A stretch of DNA of 64,000 nt, taken from positions 1 through 64,000 of the forward strand of contig NZ_STGE01000039.1 of NCBI RefSeq assembly GCF_005222675.1. Direction: 5' to 3'. The position numbers and the translations under genes were made by a program. Numbering within the stretch: the first letter of the stretch is position 1; each line of letters starts with the position of its first letter. Below the pieces are notes generated by a model. The model did no database searches. It saw nothing but the letters and a program-made list of their open reading frames with translations, and was not told the DNA's origin. Below, in pieces: positions 17,003-25,535 of this stretch. The DNA is from Mycolicibacterium sp. CR10 (GTDB lineage: Bacteria; Actinomycetota; Actinomycetes; Mycobacteriales; Mycobacteriaceae).

Positions 17003-17533
17003 ATGGACCTGGTGGTCGGGCGCGTGGCCAAGGCGCACGGCATCACCGGTGAGGTGGTTGTCGACGTCCGCACCGATGATCCCGATGTCCGCTTCGCGCG
17101 CGGTAATACGTTGCGGGGCCGTGCTTCTCGCGGTGGTGCCGAGCGCGAGTACACCATCGAATCGGTGCGCGAACACGCCGGCCGGCTGCTGGTGCGACTG
17201 GACGGCATCGTCGGCCGCGACGCGGCCGAGGCACTACGCGGCACGCTGTTCCTGGTGGATTCCGAGGATCTGCCGCCGATCACCGAGGCCGACGAGTTCT
17301 ACGACCATCAGCTCGAAGGGCTGCGGGTGCGGACCGTGTCCGGGGACGACGTCGGCACGATCGCCGAGGTCCTGCACACCGCGGCCGGCGAGTTGCTCAG
17401 CGTCAAATCCGCGGAAGGCACCGAGATTCTCGTTCCGTTCGTCGGCGCGATCGTGACGACGGTGTCGCTGTCCGACGGCGTGGTGGAGATCGATCCGCCC
17501 GAGGGACTGCTGAACATCGCGGATCTCCCGTAG
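17003..17533 (+). CDS. rimM: 16S rRNA processing protein RimM
   Basis: 176-residue 30S-assembly factor that binds S19 and helps mature the 16S 3' domain. RimM N-domain start LVVGRVAKAHGITGEVVV; the PRC-barrel C-domain has EFYDHQLEGLRV and ILVPFVGAIV. The long open frame upstream (from 16502) is an artefact of the GC-rich rpsP tail; ATG 17003 gives the family start. Eight bases separate its stop from trmD. Confidence 0.95.
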   Translation: MDLVVGRVAKAHGITGEVVVDVRTDDPDVRFARGNTLRGRASRGGAEREYTIESVREHAGRLLVRLDGIVGRDAAEALRGTLFLVDSEDLPPITEADEFYDHQLEGLRVRTVSGDDVGTIAEVLHTAAGELLSVKSAEGTEILVPFVGAIVTTVSLSDGVVEIDPPEGLLNIADLP

Positions 17534-17541
17534 GACGCGCC

Positions 17542-18219
17542 GTGCGTATCGACGTAGTGAGCATCTTTCCGGCCTACCTGGAACCGCTGCGGCAGTCGTT
17601 GCCGGGCAAGGCCATCGAGACCGGTGTCGTCGATCTCGTCGTGCACGATCTCCGTTCCTGGACTCATGATGTGCACCGATCCGTCGACGACTCTCCCTAT
17701 GGCGGAGGTCCGGGGATGGTGATGAAGGCACCGGTGTGGGGCGCGGCGTTGGACGAGATTTGCTCGCAGGAAACACTTCTGGTGATTCCCACACCGGCGG
17801 GTCGGCTGTTCACCCAGGCCGACGCCGAGGCCTGGAGTGGCGAAGAGCATCTGGTGTTCGCGTGCGGGCGCTACGAGGGGATCGATCAGCGGGTCGCCGA
17901 CGACGCCCGCCGCCGGATGCGGGTCGCCGAGGTGTCGATCGGTGATTACGTGCTGCCGGGCGGCGAGTCGGCGGCCCTGGTGATGATCGAGGCGGTGGTC
18001 CGTCTGCTGCCCGGGGTTCTCGGCAATCCGGAGTCCCACCGCGACGATTCGCATTCCGCCGGTCTGCTCGAAGCCCCCAGCTACACGCGCCCGGCGAGTT
18101 GGCGGGAACTCGATGTGCCCGACGTGCTGCTCTCCGGCGATCACGCCCGGATCACCGCGTGGCGCCACGAACAGGGCGTCCAACGCACCCGGGAGCGCCG
18201 GCCCGAACTTCTGGACTAG
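17542..18219 (+). CDS. trmD: tRNA (guanine-N1-)-methyltransferase TrmD
   Basis: 225-residue SPOUT-family enzyme that methylates G37 of tRNA with SAM. Motifs: MRIDVVSIFP start, VDDSPYGGGPGMV, GRYEGIDQRV, and the knot segment SIGDYVLPGGESAA. GTG 17542 follows AGGA. Its TAG stop overlaps the stop of the convergent lppW-like gene. Last gene of the rpsP operon. Confidence 0.97.
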   Translation: MRIDVVSIFPAYLEPLRQSLPGKAIETGVVDLVVHDLRSWTHDVHRSVDDSPYGGGPGMVMKAPVWGAALDEICSQETLLVIPTPAGRLFTQADAEAWSGEEHLVFACGRYEGIDQRVADDARRRMRVAEVSIGDYVLPGGESAALVMIEAVVRLLPGVLGNPESHRDDSHSAGLLEAPSYTRPASWRELDVPDVLLSGDHARITAWRHEQGVQRTRERRPELLD

Positions 18220-19157
18220 ATCCGCCCGCCGGGGAACATCGTCTTGACGGCCTGGGTGATGGTTTGGCGGGCGGTGTCGTCGCCGGCGGCCTGCATCGAC
18301 CCGATCACCATCACGTAGCGGCGGTTGGGGCCAACGACCCCGGTCGACAGGTGCATCCAGTCGGCGCCGACGCAGCACATCCAGCCCTGCTTGACCGCCA
18401 CCGGTTCGTCGTAGAGGCCCTCAGGGATGCCGAACCGCTGCGGGTAGATGCCGCCGGGCACCATCCCGTCCGGCGCGGTCGGTGTCGACGCGGCCAGGTT
18501 CGACAGGATGATGCTGGCCTGTTCGGGTGGCAGTCCACCGGTTCCGGCCAACAGCATGTCGTAGTAGCGCACCAGGTCGGTGGCCGTGCTGATGGTGTTG
18601 AACCACCGCCCGTTGCCCGGCGCGCGCGTCGAACCCAGTCCGTACCGGGCAATCACCCGGTTGATGATCGCGCTGCCACCGCTGCGGTTCCAGAAGACCT
18701 CGGCGGCGCTGTCGTCCGACGCGCGCAGCATGACGTCGAGTGACTTGCGGTCCTCCGGCGACAGCGTGGTCTGGCCCTTGGACACCTGCAGCAGAAGGTC
18801 GTCGGCGATGAAAAGCTTCACGACCGAGGCGATGGCGATCGTCATGCCGTTGCCGTTGGTCACCAGTTCCCCGGTGTTGCGGTCGAGAACCGCCGCGGTG
18901 ATCTCGGCGCCTGCCTCGGCGGCTTCGGTGGTGGCTTGGCGCTCGCGGCTCGCCAGGCCGGTGAACCCGGCTGCCGGTGCATCGGGGGGAGCTTCGGGCA
19001 GCGGCGCATTGGTGCCCAGCGGGGCGACGACGGTCAGCTGAGGACCCTCGGGCGCGGGCGGTGACCCGTACACCTGCGCCTCACACCCGGAGATGACCAG
19101 GGCGCCGACAGACACGGCTGCGGTGGTCATCACCAGCCTGCACCGCCGCCGTCGCAT
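18216..19157 (-). CDS. LppW-like lipoprotein with beta-lactamase-type fold
   Basis: 313 residues. An N-terminal lipoprotein signal with lipobox LVISGC (Cys about residue 25), then a serine beta-lactamase/class-A-like fold. It has the candidate catalytic SVVKLF (S-x-x-K) near residue 110 and SDDSA (S-x-N position changed to S-D-D). Near the end, where a K-T/S-G motif is expected, there is KQGW, so hydrolytic activity is doubtful. Placed as lppW (Rv2905) in M. tuberculosis, between trmD and rplS and on the opposite strand. Outer-face membrane anchored by inference. Confidence 0.85.
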   Translation of the reverse strand: MRRRRCRLVMTTAAVSVGALVISGCEAQVYGSPPAPEGPQLTVVAPLGTNAPLPEAPPDAPAAGFTGLASRERQATTEAAEAGAEITAAVLDRNTGELVTNGNGMTIAIASVVKLFIADDLLLQVSKGQTTLSPEDRKSLDVMLRASDDSAAEVFWNRSGGSAIINRVIARYGLGSTRAPGNGRWFNTISTATDLVRYYDMLLAGTGGLPPEQASIILSNLAASTPTAPDGMVPGGIYPQRFGIPEGLYDEPVAVKQGWMCCVGADWMHLSTGVVGPNRRYVMVIGSMQAAGDDTARQTITQAVKTMFPGGRI

Positions 19158-19317
19158 CGGTCACCCTCCATGAGTTTTGGGCCTACGCTGTCAGCCGAAG
19201 CAAGGCTGTCGATGTTCTCTACCCAACGTCCAGGGTAACGCCTGGAAACCGGGTGCGCCTCGCGCGCCGGACGTGGGCGCCGCCACTGATCGGCGCACAT
19301 CCTGCACCGCAGGCACC

Positions 19318-19365
19318 GGATTTCTGAGAATCGGGCTCCGTCTGGCACAATTGGGCAGTTGTCTG
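19318..19365 (+). promoter_or_regulatory. promoter-like element of rplS (twin of the rpsP element)
   Basis: GGATTTC (19318) - 16 bases - TCTGGCACAAT (19341-19351) - TGGGC...TGTCTG (19360). It is identical in layout to the rpsP element at 16080, with one extra base before TGTCTG. It leaves a leader of about 115-120 bases before the rplS ATG, containing several short hairpins (for example GGCCGGAAGGGCC). Confidence 0.6.
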
Positions 19366-19477
19366 TGCATGGCCGGAAGGGCCGCACGACTGCCCCAGAC
19401 GCCCGAATCACACATCGGCGCCAGAACGTGTCCTCGAGACACCTGCAGGCGCCGCGAACAGCAAGGAAGAGTCACCG

Positions 19478-19819
19478 ATGAATACGCTGGATTTCGTCGA
19501 CCAGACGTCGTTGCGCGATGACGTCCCGAACTTCGGCCCCGGCGACACCGTCAACGTCCACGTGAAGGTCATCGAGGGCTCCAAGGAGCGCATCCAGGTC
19601 TTCAAGGGCGTCGTGCTGCGTCGCCAAGGTGGTGGGGTCCGTGAGACCTTCACCGTGCGCAAGGAGAGCTACGGCGTCGGCGTCGAGCGCACCTTCCCGC
19701 TGCACTCGCCCAACATCGACCACATCGACATCGTGACGCGCGGTGATGTCCGTCGCGCCAAGCTCTACTACCTGCGTGAGCTGCGTGGCAAGAAGGCGAA
19801 GATCAAGGAAAAGCGCTGA
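19478..19819 (+). CDS. rplS: 50S ribosomal protein L19
   Basis: 113-residue L19, located at the 30S-50S interface. Family segments: FGPGDTVNVHVKV, ERIQVFKGVVLRRQGGG, ETFTVRKESYGVGVERTFPLHSP and the Lys-rich end GKKAKIKEKR. AAGGAAGA precedes ATG 19478. It is followed 48 bases on by lepB. Confidence 0.98.
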   Translation: MNTLDFVDQTSLRDDVPNFGPGDTVNVHVKVIEGSKERIQVFKGVVLRRQGGGVRETFTVRKESYGVGVERTFPLHSPNIDHIDIVTRGDVRRAKLYYLRELRGKKAKIKEKR

Positions 19820-19867
19820 CGACCCAGGTCGAGCCGGGTCCGTCGGCGCGCTGGCTACGCTGATCTC

Positions 19868-20710
19868 GTGACCGGACCTTCTGAGCCCGACGACTCGTCC
19901 GCTGAGCGCACTCTCGAGTCTCCCGATCCCAACGCCGCGTCAGCGGCAACCGCCGACGGCGACGACCAGGGGTCAGGCAAGAAGAAGCGCGGCGCGCTCC
20001 GTGAGGGTGCCATCCTCGTCACCATCGCGATAGTGCTGTATTACGTGATGCTGACGTTCATCGCCAGGCCCTACCTGATTCCGTCCGAGTCGATGGAACC
20101 CACGCTGCACGGATGCAACGGCTGCGTGGGGGACCGCATCATGGTGGACAAGCTGACCTACCGGTTCTCGTCTCCTGAGCCCGGCGATGTCGTCGTCTTC
20201 AAGGGCCCGCCGAACTGGAGCGTCGGCTACAAGTCCATCCGATCGGACAACACCGCCGTGCGGTGGGTGCAGAACGCGCTGTCGTTCATCGGGTTCGTCC
20301 CTCCCGACGAGAACGATCTGGTGAAACGGATCATGGCCACCGGCGGCCAGACGGTGCAGTGCCGCGCCGATACCGGGCTCACCGTCGACGGGAAGCCACT
20401 GAACCAGCCGTTCCTCGACTCGAACACGATGATGGCCGATCCTGCGGTGTACCCGTGCCTGGGCAACGAGTTCGGCCCCGTCACCGTGCCCGAGGGCAGG
20501 CTCTGGGTGATGGGTGACAATCGGACCCACTCGGCGGACTCACGCACTCACTGCAGCAATCGGCCCGAAGACGCTCAGCGGGGTCTGCTGTGCACCGGTG
20601 ATCCGGTGGCCGGGACGATTCCGGTGGAGAATGTCATCGGAAAGGCCCGGTTCATCGCCTGGCCGCCTTCGCGGTGGGGTGGCGTGAGCTCGGTGAATCC
20701 GCAGAGCTAA
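19868..20710 (+). CDS. lepB: signal peptidase I
   Basis: 280-residue type I leader peptidase. Acidic cytoplasmic N-terminus (about 45 residues), one transmembrane helix (ILVTIAIVLYYVMLTFIA), then the catalytic Ser in IPSESMEPTL and the catalytic Lys in KRIMATGGQTV. The box E motif is MGDNRTHSADSR. Two cysteine pairs (HGCNGC and SNRP.../LCTG) are present in the external domain. Starts with GTG 19868. It processes exported proteins such as the carboxypeptidases earlier in the window. Confidence 0.95.
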   Translation: MTGPSEPDDSSAERTLESPDPNAASAATADGDDQGSGKKKRGALREGAILVTIAIVLYYVMLTFIARPYLIPSESMEPTLHGCNGCVGDRIMVDKLTYRFSSPEPGDVVVFKGPPNWSVGYKSIRSDNTAVRWVQNALSFIGFVPPDENDLVKRIMATGGQTVQCRADTGLTVDGKPLNQPFLDSNTMMADPAVYPCLGNEFGPVTVPEGRLWVMGDNRTHSADSRTHCSNRPEDAQRGLLCTGDPVAGTIPVENVIGKARFIAWPPSRWGGVSSVNPQS

Positions 20711-20726
20711 CAGGAGGCCCTGACTC

Positions 20727-21524
20727 TTGCGCGCTGCATGGCCGCCCAGGGTGGTGATTCGCAAATCGTCCGGTCTGCGCACCCTGGAATCCGCCCTGTA
20801 CCGCGCCGGTCTGGGCCCGGTGGCCGGCGTCGACGAGGTGGGCCGGGGTGCGTGTGCTGGTCCGCTGGTGGTCGCGGCGTGCGTGCTCGGCCCAAACCGA
20901 TTGGAAAGCCTTGCCGCCCTGGATGATTCGAAGAAGCTCAACGAGAGCGAGCGGGAGCGGTTGTTCCCGCTGATTCGACGGTATGCGTTGGCGTATCACG
21001 TGGTGTTCATTCCGTCGGTCGAGGTGGATCGCCGCGGCGTCCATGTCGCCAACATCGAAGGAATGCGCCGGGCAGTGGCAGGGCTACCGCTGCGGCCGGG
21101 TTACGTGTTGTCGGACGGGTTCCGGGTGCCGGGCCTGCCGACGCCGTCGCTGCCGGTGGTGGGCGGTGACGCCGCGGCGGCGTGCATCGCGGCGGCGAGC
21201 GTGCTGGCCAAGGTCAGCCGCGACCGCCTGATGGTCGCAATGGAAAACGACCATCCCGGCTACGGATTCGCCGACCATAAGGGCTACAGCACCCGCGCCC
21301 ACACCGCGGCGCTGGCCAGGCTCGGCCCGTCCGCTCAGCACCGGTACTCGTTCATCAACGTGCGGCGCCTGGTCACCATAGGCGGCGAGGTGATCGCCGC
21401 AGCAGACATCGAAGGGGAACCCGGAGAACATGCAGAACTCACGTGCGGGAAGATTGGCGCGGGAAACATTGGCCGAGTGGGCCCAGTGGACTCCGACCTA
21501 CATGAAGGACAGTTGAGCCGATGA
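20727..21524 (+). CDS. rnhB: ribonuclease HII
   Basis: 265-residue endonuclease removing ribonucleotides from DNA. Catalytic segments: GVDEVGRGACAGPLV (Asp-Glu), DDSKKLNESER, YVLSDG (Asp), and the SVLAKVSRDR/DHPGYGFADHKGYST block. Start is the TTG at 20727, supported by AGGAGG (20712-20717) and by the WPPRVVIRKSSGL N-terminus shared with mycobacterial RnhB. The C-terminal ~40 residues are a variable tail. The stop overlaps the next ATG (ATGA). Confidence 0.94.
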   Translation: MRAAWPPRVVIRKSSGLRTLESALYRAGLGPVAGVDEVGRGACAGPLVVAACVLGPNRLESLAALDDSKKLNESERERLFPLIRRYALAYHVVFIPSVEVDRRGVHVANIEGMRRAVAGLPLRPGYVLSDGFRVPGLPTPSLPVVGGDAAAACIAAASVLAKVSRDRLMVAMENDHPGYGFADHKGYSTRAHTAALARLGPSAQHRYSFINVRRLVTIGGEVIAAADIEGEPGEHAELTCGKIGAGNIGRVGPVDSDLHEGQLSR

Positions 21525-21826
21525 GTGCCGAAGATCTCGAAAAGTATGAAACCGAGATGGAGCTCTCGCTCTACCGCGAATACAAGGACATCGTCGGGCA
21601 GTTCAGCTACGTGGTCGAGACCGAGCGGCGGTTCTACCTCGCCAACAGCGTGGAGATGGTGCCGCACAACGCCGACGGCGAGGTGTACTTCGAGCTGCGC
21701 TTGGCCGACGCCTGGGTATGGGACATGTACCGGCCGGCGCGTTTCGTCAAGCAGGTCCGGGTGATCACGTTCAAGGACGTCAACATCGAAGAGGTCGAGA
21801 AGCCCGAGCTGCGGTTGCCCGAGTAG
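21521..21826 (+). CDS. DUF2469 family protein (Rv2901c type)
   Basis: 101-residue acidic protein conserved next to rnhB in actinobacteria: MSAEDLEKYETEMELSLYREYKD, VETERRFYLANSVEMVP and FELRLADAWVWDMYRPARFVKQVRVIT. No known catalytic motif; function unknown. Start overlaps the rnhB stop (ATGA), indicating coupling. It marks the right end of the block shared with M. tuberculosis before the accessory region. Confidence 0.9.
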   Translation: MSAEDLEKYETEMELSLYREYKDIVGQFSYVVETERRFYLANSVEMVPHNADGEVYFELRLADAWVWDMYRPARFVKQVRVITFKDVNIEEVEKPELRLPE

Positions 21827-21844
21827 ATCTACTGCCTACGTTCT

Positions 21845-22948
21845 CTAGGCCGTGGCGAACGAGCCCCGCGGGATCGTCAACGGGAGGTCGACCGAGCTGA
21901 GCAATCCCGGTTGCGCGGCAACAACATAGGGAATCGCATTGACGACCCGCATCGCTGTGGCGACCATGGCACCCGCGCCTGACGTCATGCCCTCGATTCC
22001 GGCCTTCTGCGGGTCGCGCAAGGTCGCCGCCAGCGTGCAGTCGATATCGGGTTGCCCGGTGATGACGACCCGGTAGGACAGGTCGCCGATGCCGCGGGGC
22101 CAATCCGGCGCGACATCGTGCGCCAACCGGGTTACATGCTCGATCACAATGGCCTCTCGGCCGCCGACCATACCGATGGCCTGCATGCGCAGCGCGCCGC
22201 AGGTGCCGGCCTCGACGGTGCCCATGGCGACCTCCAGCGTCCGATCGGTGACGGCGCGGTCGAATGTCTCTCGGATTTCGTCCAATTCGACGCCGAGGGC
22301 CTCGGCGACCAACCTGAGCTGTCCTTGCCACTCGCCGGCGATGGCGCCGGGAAAGCTGATCCACGGCACGTACTCGAGCGGGCGCCCGAAGCCGAGTGCG
22401 TCGCTCATGATGTCCGGTACGCCGTAGTCGTCATACAGACCCATCTCATACGAGTGGATTTTCTCGATCTGCGACGACTGCGTGGACAGGACAAGCGGCA
22501 GATAGTCGGCGGCGAAGCCAGGTTCGATACCCGATGCGTACAGCGACGCCTGGCCTTCCTTGGCGGCGGTGGTGAGTTGATCCCGCCACTCCGCCGGCTC
22601 ATAAGCATGCGGGTTGACCAGGCGGGTGGTGCTCGTGGTGACCACGTTGATTCCGGCGGACAGCAGTTTGACGTAATCGGGTATCGCCAGTGCGTCGCGC
22701 TCCGGTCCACTGGCCGCGTAGACCACGCAATCGGGCTTCAGTGCGATGAGCGCGTCGGCATCACCGGTGGCCTTCAGGCCAATCGGCTCGCCGTTGGCGA
22801 GGTCGCCTGCGTCCCTGCCGTCCTTGTCGGCCGAATGCACCCACACGCCGACCAGGTCGAGGTCGGGCCGCTCGGTGATGGTGCGGATGGCGATGGATCC
22901 GATGCCACCGGTAGCCCACACCACGACGCGCTGGTTGTCTGCAGTCAT
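21845..22948 (-). CDS. NAD(P)-dependent dehydrogenase, DapB / 2,4-diaminopentanoate dehydrogenase-like (paralogue A)
   Basis: 367 residues. The Rossmann N-domain starts VVVWATGGIGSIAIRTI (G-x-G-x-x-x) and is followed by a C-terminal domain with GMVGGREAIVIEHVTRL and a late AMRVVNAIPYVV. Such proteins are often auto-annotated dihydrodipicolinate reductase; mycobacteria carry many paralogues with unknown substrates. AGGAGT precedes ATG 22948. A clear homologue (paralogue B) lies at 24225, and both flank a luciferase-like monooxygenase. A motif-bearing 281-base region separates it from that divergent gene. Confidence 0.8.
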   Translation of the reverse strand: MTADNQRVVVWATGGIGSIAIRTITERPDLDLVGVWVHSADKDGRDAGDLANGEPIGLKATGDADALIALKPDCVVYAASGPERDALAIPDYVKLLSAGINVVTTSTTRLVNPHAYEPAEWRDQLTTAAKEGQASLYASGIEPGFAADYLPLVLSTQSSQIEKIHSYEMGLYDDYGVPDIMSDALGFGRPLEYVPWISFPGAIAGEWQGQLRLVAEALGVELDEIRETFDRAVTDRTLEVAMGTVEAGTCGALRMQAIGMVGGREAIVIEHVTRLAHDVAPDWPRGIGDLSYRVVITGQPDIDCTLAATLRDPQKAGIEGMTSGAGAMVATAMRVVNAIPYVVAAQPGLLSSVDLPLTIPRGSFATA

Positions 22949-23104
22949 TCGATACTCCTGGTCGGTTGGTGCCTCATCGGTGTGCCTTTTCATGGGCTTC
23001 AAATAGGGGCTGTGCACAGTGGTATTCGCACACTGGCGGACCGCCGGCGCCGGTGGGGCCAAGTCTGAGTGACGGCGGGCACCTCGAATCGGCGATCTCG
23101 CTCG

Positions 23105-23120
23105 AACCTAACGTTTGCTC
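23105..23120 (-). promoter_or_regulatory. operator motif copy 1
   Basis: On the minus strand: GAGCAAACGTTAGGTT. It matches the recurring motif (consensus GAACAAATATTAGGTT) at 13 of 16 positions. It faces the leftward dehydrogenase gene starting at 22948. Confidence 0.5.
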
Positions 23121-23173
23121 CGGGAGTTAGCAGTCGGTGCGGCGCACGGTCAAGGGCGCAAGCCGCTCGAGCG

Positions 23174-23189
23174 AAACAAAAATTAGGTT
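23174..23189 (+). promoter_or_regulatory. operator motif copy 2
   Basis: AAACAAAAATTAGGTT, 40 bases before the luciferase-like gene's ATG. Same motif as at 23105, 25342, 28360, 30112 and 31098. Confidence 0.55.
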
Positions 23190-23229
23190 AGATTGGCGAC
23201 GTGCGAATCTCAGCGTCGGTAGGGGTGTG

Positions 23230-24198
23230 ATGTTCACCCTGCGATTCGACATGCGCGCGCCGGACGGTGCCGCGCCGGCACCGGATCTGTACGCCGCCGC
23301 CATCGACATGTGTGCCTGGGCCGAGCCCCGGGGCGCCGTGGCAGCTGTGCTGTCGGAGCACCACGCAACCGAAGACGGCCACCTGGCGGCACCTCAGCTG
23401 CTGGCCGCGGCGATCGCGGCCCGCACCACGACGTTGACGATCATGCTGGCTGCGGTGCCCATTCCGTTCTGGGACCCGGTGCGCCTCGCAGAGGAGATCT
23501 GCGCGCTGGACATCATCAGCGGGGGCCGTGTCATGTATGCCTTCGGCATCGGACATCGACCCGAGGAGTACGAACACTTCGGTGTCGACATGCGACGGCG
23601 TGGCCATCTGGCTGACGAATTGCTGTCGGTGCTCATCGGATTGCTGCGCGGGGAAGTCGTGGAGTACGGCGGTCGCCGGATCCGGGTGACGCCGGGGTGT
23701 GCCACCGCCGGCGGACCCAATCTGCTGATCGCCGGAGGCGGCAGGGCAGCAGCGCGGCGGGCGGCCAGGCACGGACTCGGCTTCATCTCGCAGACCGATT
23801 CCCCTGAGCTGCGCGACTTCTACGAATCGCAGTGCCGCGCACACAGGCGCGAACCGGGTCTGGTTCAGTTTCCCGTTCCCGGCGCGCCGACCACGGTGTT
23901 CGTCGCCGACGATGTCGATGCGGCCTGGGCTGAACTCGGCCCCTACCTGCTGCACGACGCGGTCACGGCGGCGTCATACCGACACGGCGACGACGCGGTC
24001 GCCAGCATCTCGCGCGCACATACTGTCGATGCGTTGCGCCGGGCTGCCGGCCCGTATCGCATCTACAGCCGGGCCGAGGCGGCTGATTACGTCGCCTCGG
24101 GCAGACCTCTTCCGCTTCTGCCGCTGTGCGGCGGGATCCCGCCCGCACTTGCGTGGCCCTACCTCGAGCGGGCGGCACAGGCGGTGCACCGCACCTGA
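23230..24198 (+). CDS. LLM-class flavin-dependent oxidoreductase (luciferase-like monooxygenase)
   Basis: 322 residues of the bacterial luciferase/F420 or FMN-dependent TIM-barrel family: LSEHHATEDGHLAAPQLLAAAIAART, then IPFWDPVRLAEEICALDIISGGR and FGIGHRPEEYEHFGVDMRRRG. These are the usual cofactor-pocket segments. AGGGG stands 5 bases before ATG 23230; the longer frame from 23137 is rejected because it runs through the operator. Substrate and cofactor (FMN or F420) cannot be decided. Followed after 26 bases by dehydrogenase paralogue B, so probably one transcript. Confidence 0.85.
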   Translation: MFTLRFDMRAPDGAAPAPDLYAAAIDMCAWAEPRGAVAAVLSEHHATEDGHLAAPQLLAAAIAARTTTLTIMLAAVPIPFWDPVRLAEEICALDIISGGRVMYAFGIGHRPEEYEHFGVDMRRRGHLADELLSVLIGLLRGEVVEYGGRRIRVTPGCATAGGPNLLIAGGGRAAARRAARHGLGFISQTDSPELRDFYESQCRAHRREPGLVQFPVPGAPTTVFVADDVDAAWAELGPYLLHDAVTAASYRHGDDAVASISRAHTVDALRRAAGPYRIYSRAEAADYVASGRPLPLLPLCGGIPPALAWPYLERAAQAVHRT

Positions 24199-24224
24199 AA
24201 CCCGCGATTGATGGAGGAGCTCAC

Positions 24225-25307
24225 ATGTCCACTGCTTCACGGCCCGTGCGTGCCGTGGTCTGGTCGACCGGTGGTGTCGGCTCGATCGCCATCGACGGAA
24301 TCGCCCGGCGGCCGGATATGGAACTCGTGGGTGTCTGGGTGCATGCCGAGGAGAAGGCGGGGAAGGACGCGGGGACCCTGGCGGGCCGCGCACCACTCGG
24401 CCTGGCAGCAACACGGGATGCCGACGCACTGATCGCGCTCGAGCCCGACTGTGTCGTCTATGCCGCGAGCGGGCCGGAGCGCGACGCCGCTGCCGTCCCC
24501 GATTATCTGCGGCTGTTGGAATCCGGAATCAACGTCGTCTCAACGTCTTCCACTGGGCTGATCTATCCACCGGCGTACTACTCGCCGCAATGGCGCGACC
24601 AACTGGCGGCTGCAGCGGAATCGGGAAATGCGTCGTTCTACGCCTCGGGAGTCTTCCCCGGGTTCGGGTCCGACCAACTGGCGCTGCTGCTGTCCACGCA
24701 GTCAAAGCGAATCGAACGCCTGAAGGTCACCGAGGTCGCACTCAACGACCATTACCCCGTCGCAGAGGTGATGATGGACGGCATGGGCTTCGCTCGACCG
24801 CTGGATTTCGAGCCGATGCTCAAAACGCCCGGTTTCATCGAAATGGCCTGGGGAGCACCGATTCACCTGATGGCCGATGCACTCGGGGTCCAGGTGACCG
24901 AGATCCGCGGCTCGCTCGACCGACGCACCACCGACCGTGATATCGAGGTGGCCTTCGGAACGATCCCGGCAGGTACCTGCGGCGCGGTGTGCACCCGGGC
25001 GGCGGGCGTGGTGAACGGTCGGGCAGCGATCGTCATCGAGCACATCATCCGGATGTCCCGCGACGTGGCACCCGACTGGCCGACCTCGGAATTCGATGCG
25101 ACCTACCGCGTGGACATCGAGGGTGACCCCGACATCCACTGCGCGATGAACCTGGGGGAGGCCGAGGGGCACGGTGCCGGTCGTGCAGCCATGGCGGCCA
25201 CCGCGATGCGGGTGGTGAATGCCATTCCCTTTGTGGTCGAGGCGCCCGCCGGGCTGCTCAGTTCCCTCGATCTACCGAACACCCTGCCGCGCCACGCCTT
25301 CGATTGA
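24225..25307 (+). CDS. NAD(P)-dependent dehydrogenase, DapB / 2,4-diaminopentanoate dehydrogenase-like (paralogue B)
   Basis: 360 residues, homologous to the 21845-22948 product along the whole length (both have VWxTGGxGSIAI, VYAASGPERDA, and AIVIEHxxR). GGAGGAGCTCAC precedes ATG 24225 and fixes the start. The gene directly follows the luciferase-like monooxygenase. The paralogue pair with one oxygenase suggests oxidation and reduction steps on a common hydrophobic substrate, but this is inference. Confidence 0.8.
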   Translation: MSTASRPVRAVVWSTGGVGSIAIDGIARRPDMELVGVWVHAEEKAGKDAGTLAGRAPLGLAATRDADALIALEPDCVVYAASGPERDAAAVPDYLRLLESGINVVSTSSTGLIYPPAYYSPQWRDQLAAAAESGNASFYASGVFPGFGSDQLALLLSTQSKRIERLKVTEVALNDHYPVAEVMMDGMGFARPLDFEPMLKTPGFIEMAWGAPIHLMADALGVQVTEIRGSLDRRTTDRDIEVAFGTIPAGTCGAVCTRAAGVVNGRAAIVIEHIIRMSRDVAPDWPTSEFDATYRVDIEGDPDIHCAMNLGEAEGHGAGRAAMAATAMRVVNAIPFVVEAPAGLLSSLDLPNTLPRHAFD

Positions 25308-25341
25308 TGGACACCTCGCGGGCCGACTCCCGGCATCAAAA

Positions 25342-25357
25342 GGACAAACATTTGGTT
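25342..25357 (+). promoter_or_regulatory. operator motif copy 3
   Basis: GGACAAACATTTGGTT, same motif family. It lies between two convergent genes with no intact gene after it; the sequence that follows looks like a remnant of a luciferase-like gene start. Confidence 0.4.
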
Positions 25358-25380
25358 GGTGAGGAAGGGGCATCTCCACG

Positions 25381-25477
25381 TCGGTTCGACATGCGCGCCG
25401 CGGGTCTGTCGCGCGTAGCCAACGTCGCAATGCCGGAACTCCCGGATTCCCCACCGCCGGAGGCGTCTATGACATGA
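25381..25477 (+). pseudogene. possible remnant of a luciferase-like gene start
   Basis: After operator copy 3 the frame RFDMRAAGLSRVAN... opens and stops at TGA 25475-25477. TTCGACATGCGCGC and the encoded RFDMRA are identical to the start region of the intact gene at 23230 (LRFDMRAPDG), which also follows an operator copy. The homology ends within about 20 bases. The 228-base gap between 25308 and 25535 holds no other recognisable gene. Confidence 0.25.
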
Positions 25478-25535
25478 ACCGCTGAAGCTCGCCCCTCGAC
25501 AATCTGGAGTGACTGACGCCCGCCGGAATGCGGCC

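Noticed and set aside
21430..21516. 28-codon frame inside the 3' end of rnhB (MQNSRAGRLARETLAEW...)
   Set aside because: It looks protein-like and ends just before the DUF2469 gene, but rnhB is intact in its own frame and tails of RnhB vary; more likely chance or a frameshifted tail.
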